Origin: Streptomyces sp. 11x1
GTDB lineage: Bacteria; Actinomycetota; Actinomycetes; Streptomycetales; Streptomycetaceae
NCBI RefSeq assembly: GCF_032598905.1
Contig: NZ_CP122458.1
Span: 5,915,001 to 5,979,000 of the forward strand
Direction: 5' to 3'
DNA: 64,000 nt
In this document: piece after piece, positions 33,585 through 42,878 of the stretch
Layout of the letters: every line of letters begins with the position of its first letter
How positions within the stretch are numbered: position 1 is the first letter of the stretch
The notes under the pieces: model-generated
Seen by the model: the letters and a program-made list of their open reading frames with translations, nothing else
What the model was told of the DNA's origin: nothing
Databases searched by the model: none
Made by a program: the position numbers and the translations under genes

Positions 33585-34331
33585 TCAGGGCCACAGCAGC
33601 TCCGTGGCCCAACCACCGCTTGCGCGACGGTAGTTGAGCCGTACGTGGCGGCGCCTCGCGTCCCCCTGGAAGAACTCCACCTCGTCCGGCTCCACGACGT
33701 ACGCCGTCCAGGAGGGCACGGGCACGTCAGGTTCCCGCTCGGCCCGTGCCCAGGCGGCCTCCGACGCGCGCTCCAACTCCTCGTACGAGGGCAGGACCTC
33801 GCTCTGGTGCCCCACGAGGGCGGCGGCCAGCGCACCCGTCGACCGGGCGTGCAGGTCGGCGTGGGCGACCTCGGCGGGCTCGACCGTGACGCGGCCCCGC
33901 ACCCGTACCTGGCGGCCGAGGAGGGGCCAGTAGAAGCCGAGGGACGCGTACGGCCGGTGCGCGAGCTGCCGGCCTTTGCGGCTTCCGGCGTGGGAGGCGA
34001 AGTGCCAGCCGCGCGTGTCCACGTCGTGCAGCATCACCGTACGGACGTCCGGCCGCCCCTCCTCGTCGGCCGTGGCCAGCGACATCGTGTGCGGCTCCAC
34101 CTCCCCGGCCGCCACGACGTCCCCGAACCAGGCGGCGAAGAGCGGCACCGGCTCGGCAGGGGCCGTGGCCGGGTCGAACAGGGGCAGGGCGCTGACCTGC
34201 GGATCCCAGACGCGCAGCCCACGCAGCGCCTGGACGAACGCGGACGGCTGGGACGGGGTGGGTGCGGATGCGGGTGCGGGTGCGGCCTGGGCGTGGAACT
34301 CGGGCTGGGGGCGGGAAGGGGGCTCGATCAT
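33585..34331 (-). CDS. pyridoxamine/pyridoxine 5'-phosphate oxidase (PdxH-like)
   Basis: A 248-residue FMN enzyme of vitamin B6 salvage. FMN-binding residues lie in SLATADEEGRPDVRTVML and FASHAGSRKGRQLAHRP. The C-terminal dimerisation domain ends RLNYRRASGGWATELLWP, close to the R-x-R..L-x-P ending of true PNPOx. The substrate-binding Arg/His set appears intact. The first 45 residues are Pro/Ala-rich and disordered. It is convergent with the methyltransferase gene, and the F420-type gene lies 13 bases upstream. Confidence 0.8.
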   Translation of the reverse strand: MIEPPSRPQPEFHAQAAPAPASAPTPSQPSAFVQALRGLRVWDPQVSALPLFDPATAPAEPVPLFAAWFGDVVAAGEVEPHTMSLATADEEGRPDVRTVMLHDVDTRGWHFASHAGSRKGRQLAHRPYASLGFYWPLLGRQVRVRGRVTVEPAEVAHADLHARSTGALAAALVGHQSEVLPSYEELERASEAAWARAEREPDVPVPSWTAYVVEPDEVEFFQGDARRRHVRLNYRRASGGWATELLWP

Positions 34332-34344
34332 GGGTGGGACGGTC

Positions 34345-34770
34345 TCACACCGTGCCCAGGTCGGACGAGACCCACCGCTCGGGTCGCATGTGGATGACGA
34401 CCTGGTCGCCGTGGTTGGCGGAGGAGAAGTCCACGTAGCCGTCGACCTTCTCGGGCGGGAGGTAGCGGGCGGTGATCTCCCGGAGGGCGTCGAGGGTGGC
34501 GGGGGTCGTGTCGGTGACGGGGCCCTCGACGGAGACGTAGCGAATGGTGGGCTCCAGCCGGTCGATCATCAGGGTGAAGCGTCCGGCGGCCTGGATCAGC
34601 CGGTTCTTGCGGGAGTCCCGGCCGGTCATGACCCAGATGTCGCCGCCGGGCTCGTACTGGTACCAGATAGGCACCGTGAGCGGGGCCCGTCCGTCCCCCG
34701 CGTCCACCGCCAACGCGGCCACGTGGGCCTCGGCCAGAAACTCCTCGCGCTCCTTGCGGGACAGTGCCAT
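34345..34770 (-). CDS. PPOX-class (split beta-barrel, F420-type) flavin/deazaflavin-binding protein
   Basis: A 141-residue protein with a FMN/F420-binding split barrel. Key stretches: REEFLAEAHVAALAVDAGDG, PIWYQYEPGGDIWVMTGRDS and YVSVEGPVTDT. ATG 34770 follows GGAGGAAG. Members reduce enones or other small molecules with F420H2, or are uncharacterised. Lies between the Ltp gene and the PdxH-like gene on the same strand. Confidence 0.82.
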   Translation of the reverse strand: MALSRKEREEFLAEAHVAALAVDAGDGRAPLTVPIWYQYEPGGDIWVMTGRDSRKNRLIQAAGRFTLMIDRLEPTIRYVSVEGPVTDTTPATLDALREITARYLPPEKVDGYVDFSSANHGDQVVIHMRPERWVSSDLGTV

Positions 34771-34851
34771 GTCACTTCCTCCGGGATGCCTGGGGCGTTC
34801 TCGCTGCCGAGTCACTACAGCACTCCGGCTCCGGCGCCTGTTCCCGGCCGC

Positions 34852-36018
34852 TCACCCCCGTCCCAGCACCACCGTCCCCGACGAACAGAACCAGCCACCC
34901 GTGCCCGAGGCGACGGCCAGGCCGGGCAGGGCGCCGGTGGGGGTGCGGATCTGGTGGGATCCCGCCTCGCCGCGTAGTTGGCGTACGGCCTCCACCAGGA
35001 GGAAGAGGCCGCGCATACCGGGGTGTTGAGCGGAGAGACCGCCGCCGTCGGTGTTGACGGGGAGGGCGCCGGTCAGCGTCAGGCGGTCCTTCTCCACGAA
35101 CGCCCCGCCCTCTCCTTTGGCGCAGAACCCGAGGTCCTCCAGGGTCACGAGGGTCATGTACGTGAAGGCGTCGTAGATCTCGGCGAAGTCGATCTCGGCG
35201 GGGCGCACTCCGGCGCGTTCGAAGGCCAGGCGTCCGCTGACCGCCGCCGGGGAGACGGTGAAGTCGGGCCACTCGGACATCGTCGTGTGGGAGGTGTACT
35301 CGCCGGTGCCGAGGATCCAGACGGGTGTGGTCGGCCGGCAGTCCCGTACGTACTCCTCGGCCGCCAGCACGACCGCCGCGCCCCCGTCGGAGCGGATGCA
35401 GCAGTGCAGCTTGGTGAAGGGGTCGGCGATCGGGGCGGACGACAGCACGTCGTCGACCGTGATCGGGGTGCGGAACATCGCCTCGGGGTTCGCCGCCGCG
35501 TTCGCCCGGGCCTGTACGGCCACCGAGGCCAGCTGTTCCAGGGTCGTGCCGTACTCGTGCATGTGGCGGCGCGCGGCCATGGCGTACTTGGCGATCAGGG
35601 TGTGCCCGTAGGGGGCCTCGTACTGGAGGGGGCCGCGCGTCCCGAAGGAGAGGGTGCCGGTCCGGCGCCCGGCCTTGATGTCCGCGCGGGCCGTGGAGCC
35701 GTAGACGAGGAGGACGACGTTCGCGTGCCCGGCGGCGATCGCGTCCGCCGCGTGCGCCGCCATCACCTCCCAGGTCGAGCCCCCGACGGACGTGGAGTCC
35801 ACCCAGGTGGGCCGTAGGCCCAGATACTCCGCCACCTCCACCGGGGCCAGCGTCCCCAGGCCGGCCGAGGCCAGGCCGTCGATCGCGGTGCGGTCCAGCC
35901 CCGCGTCGGCGAGGGCCCGGCGGGCCGCCTGCGCGTGGAGCGCGTACGGGGTCGCGTCGTCCACCCGGCCGCAGTCGGACAGGGCGACGCCGGCGATCGC
36001 GACGTTTCGTCGGCTCAT
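34852..36018 (-). CDS. SCP-x/Ltp-type thiolase-fold protein (lipid-transfer protein, possible retro-aldolase)
   Basis: A 388-residue thiolase-fold enzyme of the SCP-x/Ltp family. It has RRALADAGLDRTAIDGLAS, the core IAGHANVVLLVYGS, and the C-terminal GFCAKGEGGAFVEK and LPVNTDGGGLSAQHPGMRG loops. Aligning to thiolases, the nucleophile position falls in STSVGGSTWEV and is Ser, not Cys. So classical thiolysis is unlikely. In steroid catabolism, Cys-less Ltp2 with a DUF35 partner is a C-C-cleaving aldolase; I infer a similar role. A regulon palindrome sits 5 bases upstream of the ATG. Confidence 0.85.
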   Translation of the reverse strand: MSRRNVAIAGVALSDCGRVDDATPYALHAQAARRALADAGLDRTAIDGLASAGLGTLAPVEVAEYLGLRPTWVDSTSVGGSTWEVMAAHAADAIAAGHANVVLLVYGSTARADIKAGRRTGTLSFGTRGPLQYEAPYGHTLIAKYAMAARRHMHEYGTTLEQLASVAVQARANAAANPEAMFRTPITVDDVLSSAPIADPFTKLHCCIRSDGGAAVVLAAEEYVRDCRPTTPVWILGTGEYTSHTTMSEWPDFTVSPAAVSGRLAFERAGVRPAEIDFAEIYDAFTYMTLVTLEDLGFCAKGEGGAFVEKDRLTLTGALPVNTDGGGLSAQHPGMRGLFLLVEAVRQLRGEAGSHQIRTPTGALPGLAVASGTGGWFCSSGTVVLGRG

Positions 36019-36022
36019 GAAT

Positions 36023-36037
36023 CTGACGGTACATCAG
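36023..36037. promoter_or_regulatory. regulon palindrome (CTGACGGTACATCAG)
   Basis: Two mismatches, immediately upstream of the leftward Ltp gene; the divergent acyl-CoA dehydrogenase has its own copy at 36157. Confidence 0.75.
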
Positions 36038-36156
36038 ATCTGGGTTCAGTGAACCTGCGGGACCTGTGCGGTGACTTCGGGTGGTGACTCCGTGCGCTGA
36101 CTGTGTCCGATGACTCCGTGCGGTGACCCTGTGCTTCGGTGGGCTTCCGGCCTAAT

Positions 36157-36171
36157 ATGACGGACCGTCAG
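36157..36171. promoter_or_regulatory. regulon palindrome (ATGACGGACCGTCAG)
   Basis: One mismatch (first base), 42 bases before the ATG of the rightward acyl-CoA dehydrogenase gene. Confidence 0.78.
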
Positions 36172-36212
36172 ATACGGAGAGCGTAGCTGGGGGAACGGAA
36201 AGGGGGCCGTCC

Positions 36213-37634
36213 ATGGATGCCCGCTTCACCGCCGAGCAGGAGGAGATCCGGCGCACGGTAAGGGAGTTGCTGCTCAAGCGCTGTGGTCCGGAGGAGGTCC
36301 GGGCCGCCGTGCGGACGGAGGCGGGGCACGACGGCGCGCTGTGGGCCGCCCTCTCCGACCAGCTCGGGCTACCAGGGCTCGCACTTCCCGAGCCGTACGG
36401 CGGTATCGGGTGCTCGATGACCGAACTCGCCCTGGTGGGAGAGGAGGTGGGGAGATCGCTGGCCCCCTCCCCCTTGCTGTCCACCTCGGTTCTCGTCGCC
36501 CCTGTGGTCCTGGCCCTCGGCAGCGAGCGGCAGCGTGCCGAGCTGCTCCCCCTGCTCGCCTCCGGCCGGCTCACCGGCGCCCTCGTGGTAGCGGGCGGCG
36601 CCCTCTCCACCGCACTGGCGCTGACCGGGGACAACAGGGGCACGTGGTCCGGCGGCGGTCGGGCCGGTGGCGTCCAGGCGCGCCGGGACGGGGACGGGTG
36701 GCGGCTCTACGGGGAGGCCGGGCAGGTCCTCGACGGGCACAGCGCCGGACTGCTGGTCGTCGCCGCGCACGCCGGTGGGTACGCCCGCTCGCGGACGCTG
36801 CTGTTCGCGGTACGGGTGGGGAGAGGGAAGGGCGGGGACGGTGTGGGGGGCGACGCCGGGGTCGTGCGCGTGCGGCAGACCTCCGTCGACGAGACGCGAC
36901 CGGTGGCTCGGCTCCAACTGCGCGATGTGCCGGGCGAGTTGCTGGGTAACGACGACGAGGCGGACGTGCCGGGCGCCCTGGCTCGGATCGGGGACGCGGC
37001 GGCCGCCGTGCTCGCAGCGGAGGCCGTGGGCGCCGCCGACCGGGTGTTGGAGCGGACGGTCGCCCATGTGATGCAGCGGGAGCAGTTCGGACGGCCGATC
37101 GGGTCGTTCCAGGCGGTGAAGCACCGGCTCGCGGAGGTGTACGTACGGGTGCGGGCGGCCCGGTCTGCGGCCTACTACGCGGCCTGGGCTGCCTCGGCCT
37201 CGTCCGGAGCGGGGGGTCGGGGCGATGAGGGGGGTGGCGAGCGGGTCGGTGGGCTGGCGCTCGCCCAGGCCCTGGAGGCCTTGCGGGTGGCCGCCGGGGA
37301 GGGGATCCAGCTGCACGGCGGGATCGGGTTCACCTGGGAGCACGAGGCACAGCTGTACTTCAAGCGGGCGGCCGGGGACGAACTGCTCTTCGGGCCGGTG
37401 CACCGGCTGCGGAGGTGGGCGGCCGACGTGGCGGGCGTTTTCGCGGGCGAGGGGCGGGGGCACGAGGAGCGGCACCGGGACCGCCGTGGCCGCAGCAGCT
37501 CTGACGGTGACGGCCGGGACCGTGAGGGCAGGGAACGTGGAGGCAGGGAACGTGACGGCCAAGGTGTCGGTGAACGGGGCCCCGGCGGGCGGGAGCTCGA
37601 CGGACGGGGCGTACGCGAGGAGGTGCGGGGCTGA
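36213..37634 (+). CDS. acyl-CoA dehydrogenase, small-type subunit with long charged tail
   Basis: A 473-residue protein. The N-terminal domain has MDARFTAEQEEIRRTVRELL and ALPEPYGGIGCSMTELALV. The C-terminal domain has REQFGRPIGSFQAVKHRLAEVYV and LHGGIGFTWEHEAQLYFKRA, the small-subunit pattern with a conserved Glu in FTWE. The last ~70 residues are Arg/Gly/Asp/Glu-rich and unrelated to the fold; relatives stop before this. The stop overlaps the next ATG (TGATG). The large-type partner could be the product at 17940. Confidence 0.85.
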   Translation: MDARFTAEQEEIRRTVRELLLKRCGPEEVRAAVRTEAGHDGALWAALSDQLGLPGLALPEPYGGIGCSMTELALVGEEVGRSLAPSPLLSTSVLVAPVVLALGSERQRAELLPLLASGRLTGALVVAGGALSTALALTGDNRGTWSGGGRAGGVQARRDGDGWRLYGEAGQVLDGHSAGLLVVAAHAGGYARSRTLLFAVRVGRGKGGDGVGGDAGVVRVRQTSVDETRPVARLQLRDVPGELLGNDDEADVPGALARIGDAAAAVLAAEAVGAADRVLERTVAHVMQREQFGRPIGSFQAVKHRLAEVYVRVRAARSAAYYAAWAASASSGAGGRGDEGGGERVGGLALAQALEALRVAAGEGIQLHGGIGFTWEHEAQLYFKRAAGDELLFGPVHRLRRWAADVAGVFAGEGRGHEERHRDRRGRSSSDGDGRDREGRERGGRERDGQGVGERGPGGRELDGRGVREEVRG

Positions 37635-38146
37635 TGGCTTCGAGAGGTGCGGCGGGGATGGCCGCGGGGATCAAGGACATGGGCGTACGGCTGGTGCAGA
37701 AGGTGTCCTCGGCACCCGCGTTCGCCCGGCTCGCGCCGCACGTCATACCCGCCCTGGACCGGGCGGTGCACCGGGTCACCCGGGGACGGGTGCTGCTCAG
37801 TGCTCAGTTGCTGCCCGGGGTCGTGCTGACCGCGACCGGTGCGCGCAGCGGGGCGCCGCGTCGTACGCCGCTGGCCTGTATGCCCGAGGACGGGGGCGGC
37901 AGTTGGGTCCTCGTGGGGTCGAACTTCGGTCGCCCCGGCCACCCCGCCTGGAGCGCCAACCTGCTGGCCCACCCCGACGCCGAGATCAACTGGAAAGGGC
38001 AGGACATACCCGTCACCGCGCATCTGCTGGCGGGTGAGGAACGGGCCGCGGTGTGGAAGGAGCTGCTGCGGTTCTGGCCGCCGTACTCGACGTATCAGGC
38101 CCGGGTGGACCGGGAGATACGGGTGTTCCGGATCGTGCGCCGCTGA
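37634..38146 (+). CDS. deazaflavin (F420)-dependent nitroreductase-family protein
   Basis: A 170-residue Ddn-like (DUF385) protein. Visible motifs: LLPGVVLTATGARSGAPRRTPLACM, WVLVGSNFGRPGHPAWSANLLAHPDAEINW and WPPYSTYQARV, the standard F420-binding pattern. Such enzymes reduce quinones, enones or nitro groups with F420H2. Translationally coupled to the acyl-CoA dehydrogenase gene and so under the same palindrome. Confidence 0.87.
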   Translation: MASRGAAGMAAGIKDMGVRLVQKVSSAPAFARLAPHVIPALDRAVHRVTRGRVLLSAQLLPGVVLTATGARSGAPRRTPLACMPEDGGGSWVLVGSNFGRPGHPAWSANLLAHPDAEINWKGQDIPVTAHLLAGEERAAVWKELLRFWPPYSTYQARVDREIRVFRIVRR

Positions 38147-38261
38147 GGGCGGCCGAGCACTGAGGGGTCGGTCCCGTGAACGCGGCAGGCGGCACTCCTC
38201 GGGTGAGGGTGCCGTCTGCGTGACAGGAATCGCGTCCGGGGGCGTGCCCGGGGGCTCCTGG

Positions 38262-38909
38262 CTACTTGGTGGGCTTCTTGCCGGTGATGCCCAGGTGGAC
38301 CAACAGGGCCAGGTTGGGCTTCAGTTCGGCCTGCTTCACGCCCCAGGTCTGGAAGCCCTTCTGGTGTCCGGAGACCGAGGCGAGCATGGCGACGAGGGAA
38401 CCGGCGAGGGCCGCCGGGTTCACGTCCTTGTCGACGCGGCCCTTGGCCTGGAGCTCGGCGACCGTGTCCGAGAGGGAGTTGGTGACCGAGTTCAGGATCT
38501 TCATGCGGATCTTGTAGAAGCGCTTGTCGCCCTCGGCTGCGCCCAGGTCGACGACGCGGAGGATGGCGTCGTTCTTGCGCCAGAACTCCAGGAATCCGTC
38601 GACGAGTTCCTGGGCGGTCTGCCAGCCGGCCTTGCCGACCCAGGAGCGGCCTTCGAGGAGGCGGGTCAACGTGGCGCCCTCGGAGGCCATTTGCTCGGCG
38701 ATCTCCAGGACGGCGCCCTCGACGTCCGGGAAGTACTGGTAGAAGGTCGCGGGTGAAGTGCCCGCCTTCCGGGCGACATCAATGACTTTGACGTCCCGGT
38801 AGGGCGACGAGCTGAGCATCTCGCTGAGGCAGTCGAGCAGCTTCTGCCGGGTCGCCTGCCCTCGTCGGCCGGCCACGCGGCCGTCGACGGTACGCACTTG
38901 TCCTGTCAT
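38262..38909 (-). CDS. TetR-family transcriptional regulator (candidate master repressor of the acyl-CoA regulon)
   Basis: A 215-residue TetR protein. The helix-turn-helix at about residues 17-62 reads GQATRQKLLDCLSEMLSSSP and VIDVARKAGTSPATFYQYFP. The C-terminal 150 residues are a helical ligand-binding domain with many aromatics (WRKNDAILRVVDLG, SGHQKGFQTWGV). A degenerate copy of the regulon palindrome overlaps the ATG (38903-38917), consistent with autoregulation. It is the only TetR gene in the window and directly follows the catabolic block. I infer that it binds the CTGACGGNCCGTCAG sites and is released by an acyl-CoA; this is untested. Confidence 0.87.
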   Translation of the reverse strand: MTGQVRTVDGRVAGRRGQATRQKLLDCLSEMLSSSPYRDVKVIDVARKAGTSPATFYQYFPDVEGAVLEIAEQMASEGATLTRLLEGRSWVGKAGWQTAQELVDGFLEFWRKNDAILRVVDLGAAEGDKRFYKIRMKILNSVTNSLSDTVAELQAKGRVDKDVNPAALAGSLVAMLASVSGHQKGFQTWGVKQAELKPNLALLVHLGITGKKPTK

Positions 38910-38917
38910 GCCGTCAG
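38903..38917. promoter_or_regulatory. degenerate regulon palindrome over the tetR start codon
   Basis: CTGTCATGCCGTCAG matches the consensus at 11 of 14 specified positions; the right half CCGTCAG is perfect. It overlaps the minus-strand ATG (38907-38909). Confidence 0.5.
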
Positions 38918-39268
38918 CTTACCGAGGGGTGATCGGAGCGCGATTCGGCCGAGTGCAAATGGGGAGTGTGGGCCTCACCAAGGGGTTCGGGGGGTGGGGA
39001 GGGGGTGGCTTGGCCATTTTCTTTCGCCCCCGCCGCCCCTACCCGTCCCATCCTCAAGGGGCTGCGCCCTTTGACCCCAAGCGTCCGTCCGGTGGGGGTT
39101 GCTCGCGCAGTTCCCCGCGCCCCTGAAAAGCGGGGCTGCGCCCCTTCGCACCCGCGGCCGCCAGCGCACCCGTACCCCCGAGTTCCCAGGCGCCCCAGCC
39201 GGAGGCCACCGCACGCGAGCGGACGCGCCCGGCGCGCGCGCTGTCACGTGCGCCTTTAGCTTGGCCCT
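38918..39268. other. intergenic region between tetR and the VOC gene
   Basis: Divergent promoter space with no gene. It contains a dispersed GC-rich repeat (39096-39143). The segment 38940-39020 is G/T-rich and poor in coding signal. Confidence 0.5.
39096..39143. repeat. dispersed intergenic repeat, copy 5
   Basis: Contains GGTTGCTCGCGCAGTTCCCC and CCCCTGAAAAGCGGGGCTGC, the best-preserved copy of the family also found at 13042, 15113 and 17725-17866. Confidence 0.75.
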
Positions 39269-40144
39269 ATGGCCGATGAGACCCCGTATCCCGAGGGCGT
39301 CCCCTGCTGGGTGGACGCCCAGTTGCCCGATGTGGAAGCGGGCAAGCGGTTCTACGGCGAACTCTTCGGGTGGACCTTCGCGGTGGCCCCCGGGGACGGC
39401 GCGCACGAGGTGTGGGCGCACGTCGAGGGCGCCCCCGTCGCCGCCCTCGCGCCCAAACCCGACGGCCGCCTCCCCACCGTGTGGACGGTCCACTTCGCGA
39501 CCCCGGACGCGCTCGCTCTCACCGCCCGGATCGTCGCGGCCGGCGGTCAGGTGATCACCCCGCCCACCCCGGTCGGCGGCCTCGGCACCGCCGCGCTCGC
39601 CACGGACCCGGAGAGCGCGGTCTTCGGCCTCTGGCAGGCTGCCGCGCACCCCGGCTTCGGCCGGCGCCACGAGCCCGGCACGTTCGCGTGGGCCGAGCTC
39701 TACACCCGCGACACCAAGGCGGCCAACTCCTTCTACGCCCATCTGTTCCACGAGGCCCTCTTCGGCCCGGACGCCACCCCCGACTTCGGCCGCGCCACGC
39801 TCACGGACGTCTTCCCGGCGGAGATGCCACCGCATTTCCTGGTCCATTTCGGCACGGAGGACTGCGAGGCCGCGCTCGGGACCGTCAGCAGGCTCGGGGG
39901 CCGGGTGCAGGTGCCGCCGTTCGACACCTCGTACGGAAATGTGGCGGTCGTCACGGACAATCAAGGGGCGTCGTTCGCGCTGCTCCAGCGGAAGGACGAC
40001 AACGGCCGGCGGGTGGCCCCGCAGGCGGCGGATCAGGCCGAACAGCGCCCGGACGAACTGCGGCAGCGGGGGGACGACCAGCGCGAGGACGAGACGCGGT
40101 CGGCGCGGGATCGCGCGGCGAACGGCCCGGAGGGCGAGGGCTGA
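39269..40144 (+). CDS. kbpA: two-domain VOC (glyoxalase-fold) protein, probable AfsK-binding protein KbpA
   Basis: A 291-residue protein with two VOC domains: about residues 10-125 (CWVDAQLPDVEAGKRFYGELFGWTF) and 137-255 (FAWAELYTRDTKAANSFYAHLF). This CFP30B-like type is often labelled hydroxylase. In S. coelicolor the gene directly upstream of afsK encodes KbpA, which binds AfsK and inhibits its autophosphorylation. Same fold, position and orientation here make this the likely counterpart. I rely on memory for KbpA's identity as a VOC protein. The last 35 residues are charged and disordered. Metal-ligand residues were not verified. Confidence 0.65.
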   Translation: MADETPYPEGVPCWVDAQLPDVEAGKRFYGELFGWTFAVAPGDGAHEVWAHVEGAPVAALAPKPDGRLPTVWTVHFATPDALALTARIVAAGGQVITPPTPVGGLGTAALATDPESAVFGLWQAAAHPGFGRRHEPGTFAWAELYTRDTKAANSFYAHLFHEALFGPDATPDFGRATLTDVFPAEMPPHFLVHFGTEDCEAALGTVSRLGGRVQVPPFDTSYGNVAVVTDNQGASFALLQRKDDNGRRVAPQAADQAEQRPDELRQRGDDQREDETRSARDRAANGPEGEG

Positions 40145-40493
40145 CCAGCGGGAAGACCGCTGAGTTGCGCGTTGCGGAAAATGTTGCGGCCGGTTTGCGC
40201 CCCTGTGGCCGTGGGGGGAGTGAAGAAGCCCGCGGGTGGGCAGAGGTACGGGGTTGTGCGCCGGTGGTACGTCGCCCGCCGAGCAGTCCCACCATCCGGG
40301 CTCCCACTTCCCGAGGGGCGGACGACGTGGTTTTGTCCTGAGACACCCCGATCCGCACCCGGGTTAGCAACCTGCCCCCGGTAGCAGGAAGAATCGGGGT
40401 GCGTGCCGCCATGGCGGTGCGGTGGTGAGACGCTGCACGGGGTCGCGCGCACAACGTGGGTGACGCGGTCCGTACGGGGAGGTGGCAGGGCAA
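40145..40493. other. 349-base afsK upstream region
   Basis: No gene seen; GC drops relative to flanks around 40170-40400. It likely holds the afsK promoter. A GGGGAGG sequence at 40476-40482 precedes the chosen start. Confidence 0.5.
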
Positions 40494-42836
40494 GTGGTGG
40501 ATCAGCTGACGCAGCACGATCCGCGGCGGATCGGGCCGTTCGAAGTGCTGGGACGGCTGGGGGCCGGCGGCATGGGGCTGGTCTATCTGGCGCGCTCGGC
40601 GTCGGGCCGGCGCGTGGCGATCAAGACCGTGCGGACCGAGCTCGCGGAGGACCAGCTCTTCCGGGTCCGATTCACGCGTGAGGTCGAGGCGGCCCGCGCG
40701 GTGTCCGGTTTCTACACGGCCGCCGTGGTCGACGCCGACCCGCGTGCGGCCGTGCCGTGGCTGGCGACCGCGTACGTCCCCGCGCCCTCGCTCGAGGAGA
40801 TAGTGAACGACTGCGGGCCCATGCCGGTCCAGGCCGTCCGCTGGTTCGCCGCGGGTGTGGCCGAAGCCCTCCAGTCCATCCACGGCGCCGGACTCGTCCA
40901 CCGTGACCTGAAGCCCTCGAACGTGCTCGTCGTCGAGGACGGGCCGCGCGTGATCGACTTCGGCATCGCCTCCGGGGTGTCGAACACGCGTCTGACGATG
41001 ACGAACGTCGCCGTCGGTACGCCGGCGTACATGTCGCCCGAGCAGGCGAAGGACTCGCGGAGCGTGACCGGCGCCAGCGACGTCTTCTCGCTCGGCTCGA
41101 TGCTCGTCTTCGCCGCCACCGGGCACGCGCCGTTCCACGGCGCCAACCCCGTCGAGACCGTGTTCATGCTGCTGCGGGAGGGTCCGGACCTCTCCGGGCT
41201 CCCGGACGATCTGCGCCCCCTCATCGAGTCCTGTATGCAGATGGACCCGACCGCGCGCCCCAACCCCGCCGACCTCCAGGCGCAGCTCGCGCCCCACCTC
41301 TTCGGCTCCGGCTCGGACGACAGCGGCACGGCGTCGGCGTGGCTGCCCGAGAAAGCGGTCAGCCTGATCGAGACCCGCCGGGGCGGACGGCCCGCCGCCA
41401 AGCCCCAGCAGACCTCCGGCGGCCGCGGCGGCGGCGGGGCCCGCCCCGCGCCCGCAGCGCCGCCCCCGCCCGCGTACGACCCCGCGCCCGTCGGGCTCGG
41501 CGCCCCCGACACCGGGCCGGTGCGGCTCGCCGGCGGTCAGGTGCCCATCGGGCCCGGTCCGCGTGTCGCCGACGCCCGCGCCGCCGCCGTGAAGGCGCCC
41601 CCTCCCGAGGCCGGTCTCGCCGCGTCCTGGTCCCGGCCGCGCGCCGGAGTGAACGGCGCCGACCCCGCGCCCGCCGTGGCCCCGCCCGCCCCGGAACCGG
41701 CCGCCTCCGGTTGGCGCCCCTGGCGTTTCCGCATGTCGAACGACGTGTGGGGTACCCCGTCCGTCGCCGACGACCTCGTCTACGTCACCTCCTTCGAGGT
41801 GCACGCCCTGGACGTGGGCACCGGGCGGCGCCGCTTCAAGACCCGGGACGTCGCCTGGTCGATGGCGGTCGCGGACGGACGTATCCACGCCTCCGACGGC
41901 CCGACCCTCTTCGCGCTCGACGCCCGCGAGGGCGCCGACCTGTGGCGGCTGTCCACGGAAGCCTGGGTGTACTCGCTGAAGGCCGACCGGGGCACGGTGG
42001 TCACCGCCACCCGTGGCGGCGGCGTCCAGGCCTGGGAGGCGTCCAACGGCCAGAAGCTGTGGGAGCTCACCGGCGCGCAGACCGACTTCGAGACCCCGGA
42101 GGCCGGGCCGGTCGTCCAGGACGGCACGGTGTACGTCTGGAAGGACGCCCGGCTGCGCGCGCTGGAGGCCCGTACGGGCGAGGAGCGCTGGTCCTACCCG
42201 ATCGGCGACGCGGCCTCCTGCGGCGGCGTCCCGGTGCGGCTGACCCCGGCCTCCGACGGCTACGTCTACATCGCCGCCGGCAGCCGTGTCCTCGCCGTCG
42301 ACATCGCCGGCGGCCATGTCCGCTGGCACTTCGAGGCCCCGGCGGTGTTCCTGTCCGCCCCCACGTTCGCGCCGGGTCCCGCCGTGACGGGCGGCGGTGT
42401 CTACCTCGCCGACTACCTCGGCACGGTCTACGCCCTCGACGCGACCGACGGCCGTGACCGCTGGCGCATCGCGACGGAGTCCCGCTCCTCGCTGGAGCCC
42501 GTGCTGGTGGCCGCCGGGCACGTCCACGTCGGCAGCGGCAAGGGCCTCTACACCCTGGACGCGGTCACGGGAACGCCCAAGTGGCGCTTCCAGGCGGGCG
42601 GCGAGATCGTCGGCGCCCCGTCGGTGGCGGAGGGCCGCATCCACTTCGGCTCCACCGACCACCTCCTCTACACCCTGAAGGCCGACGACGGCCGGCTGCG
42701 GTGGAAGCTCGCCACGGGCGGGGAGATCACCGGATCACCGGTCGTCAAGGACGGCGTCGTCTACGCCTGCAGCAAGGACCGGTGCGTGTACGCCCTGGAC
42801 GCGGAGAAGGGGACGGGGACGGCCCGGACGAGCTGA
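40494..42836 (+). CDS. afsK: eukaryotic-type Ser/Thr protein kinase AfsK
   Basis: Phosphorylates the activator AfsR at the membrane, switching on afsS and antibiotic production. 780 residues. Kinase domain about 15-275: [18 protein letters not shown] Lys, [25 protein letters not shown], all intact. A Pro/Ala/Gly-rich linker of about 130 residues follows, then a PQQ-like beta-propeller (about 415-775) with repeats such as [32 protein letters not shown] and [16 protein letters not shown]. This matches the S. coelicolor AfsK architecture. GTG 40494 gives [19 protein letters not shown] 40482 is alternative. Confidence 0.93.
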   Translation: MVDQLTQHDPRRIGPFEVLGRLGAGGMGLVYLARSASGRRVAIKTVRTELAEDQLFRVRFTREVEAARAVSGFYTAAVVDADPRAAVPWLATAYVPAPSLEEIVNDCGPMPVQAVRWFAAGVAEALQSIHGAGLVHRDLKPSNVLVVEDGPRVIDFGIASGVSNTRLTMTNVAVGTPAYMSPEQAKDSRSVTGASDVFSLGSMLVFAATGHAPFHGANPVETVFMLLREGPDLSGLPDDLRPLIESCMQMDPTARPNPADLQAQLAPHLFGSGSDDSGTASAWLPEKAVSLIETRRGGRPAAKPQQTSGGRGGGGARPAPAAPPPPAYDPAPVGLGAPDTGPVRLAGGQVPIGPGPRVADARAAAVKAPPPEAGLAASWSRPRAGVNGADPAPAVAPPAPEPAASGWRPWRFRMSNDVWGTPSVADDLVYVTSFEVHALDVGTGRRRFKTRDVAWSMAVADGRIHASDGPTLFALDAREGADLWRLSTEAWVYSLKADRGTVVTATRGGGVQAWEASNGQKLWELTGAQTDFETPEAGPVVQDGTVYVWKDARLRALEARTGEERWSYPIGDAASCGGVPVRLTPASDGYVYIAAGSRVLAVDIAGGHVRWHFEAPAVFLSAPTFAPGPAVTGGGVYLADYLGTVYALDATDGRDRWRIATESRSSLEPVLVAAGHVHVGSGKGLYTLDAVTGTPKWRFQAGGEIVGAPSVAEGRIHFGSTDHLLYTLKADDGRLRWKLATGGEITGSPVVKDGVVYACSKDRCVYALDAEKGTGTARTS

Positions 42837-42878
42837 CGGCGGCCCCGGGCCCCGGCCCCGGGCCCCGGTAACGGCGAA

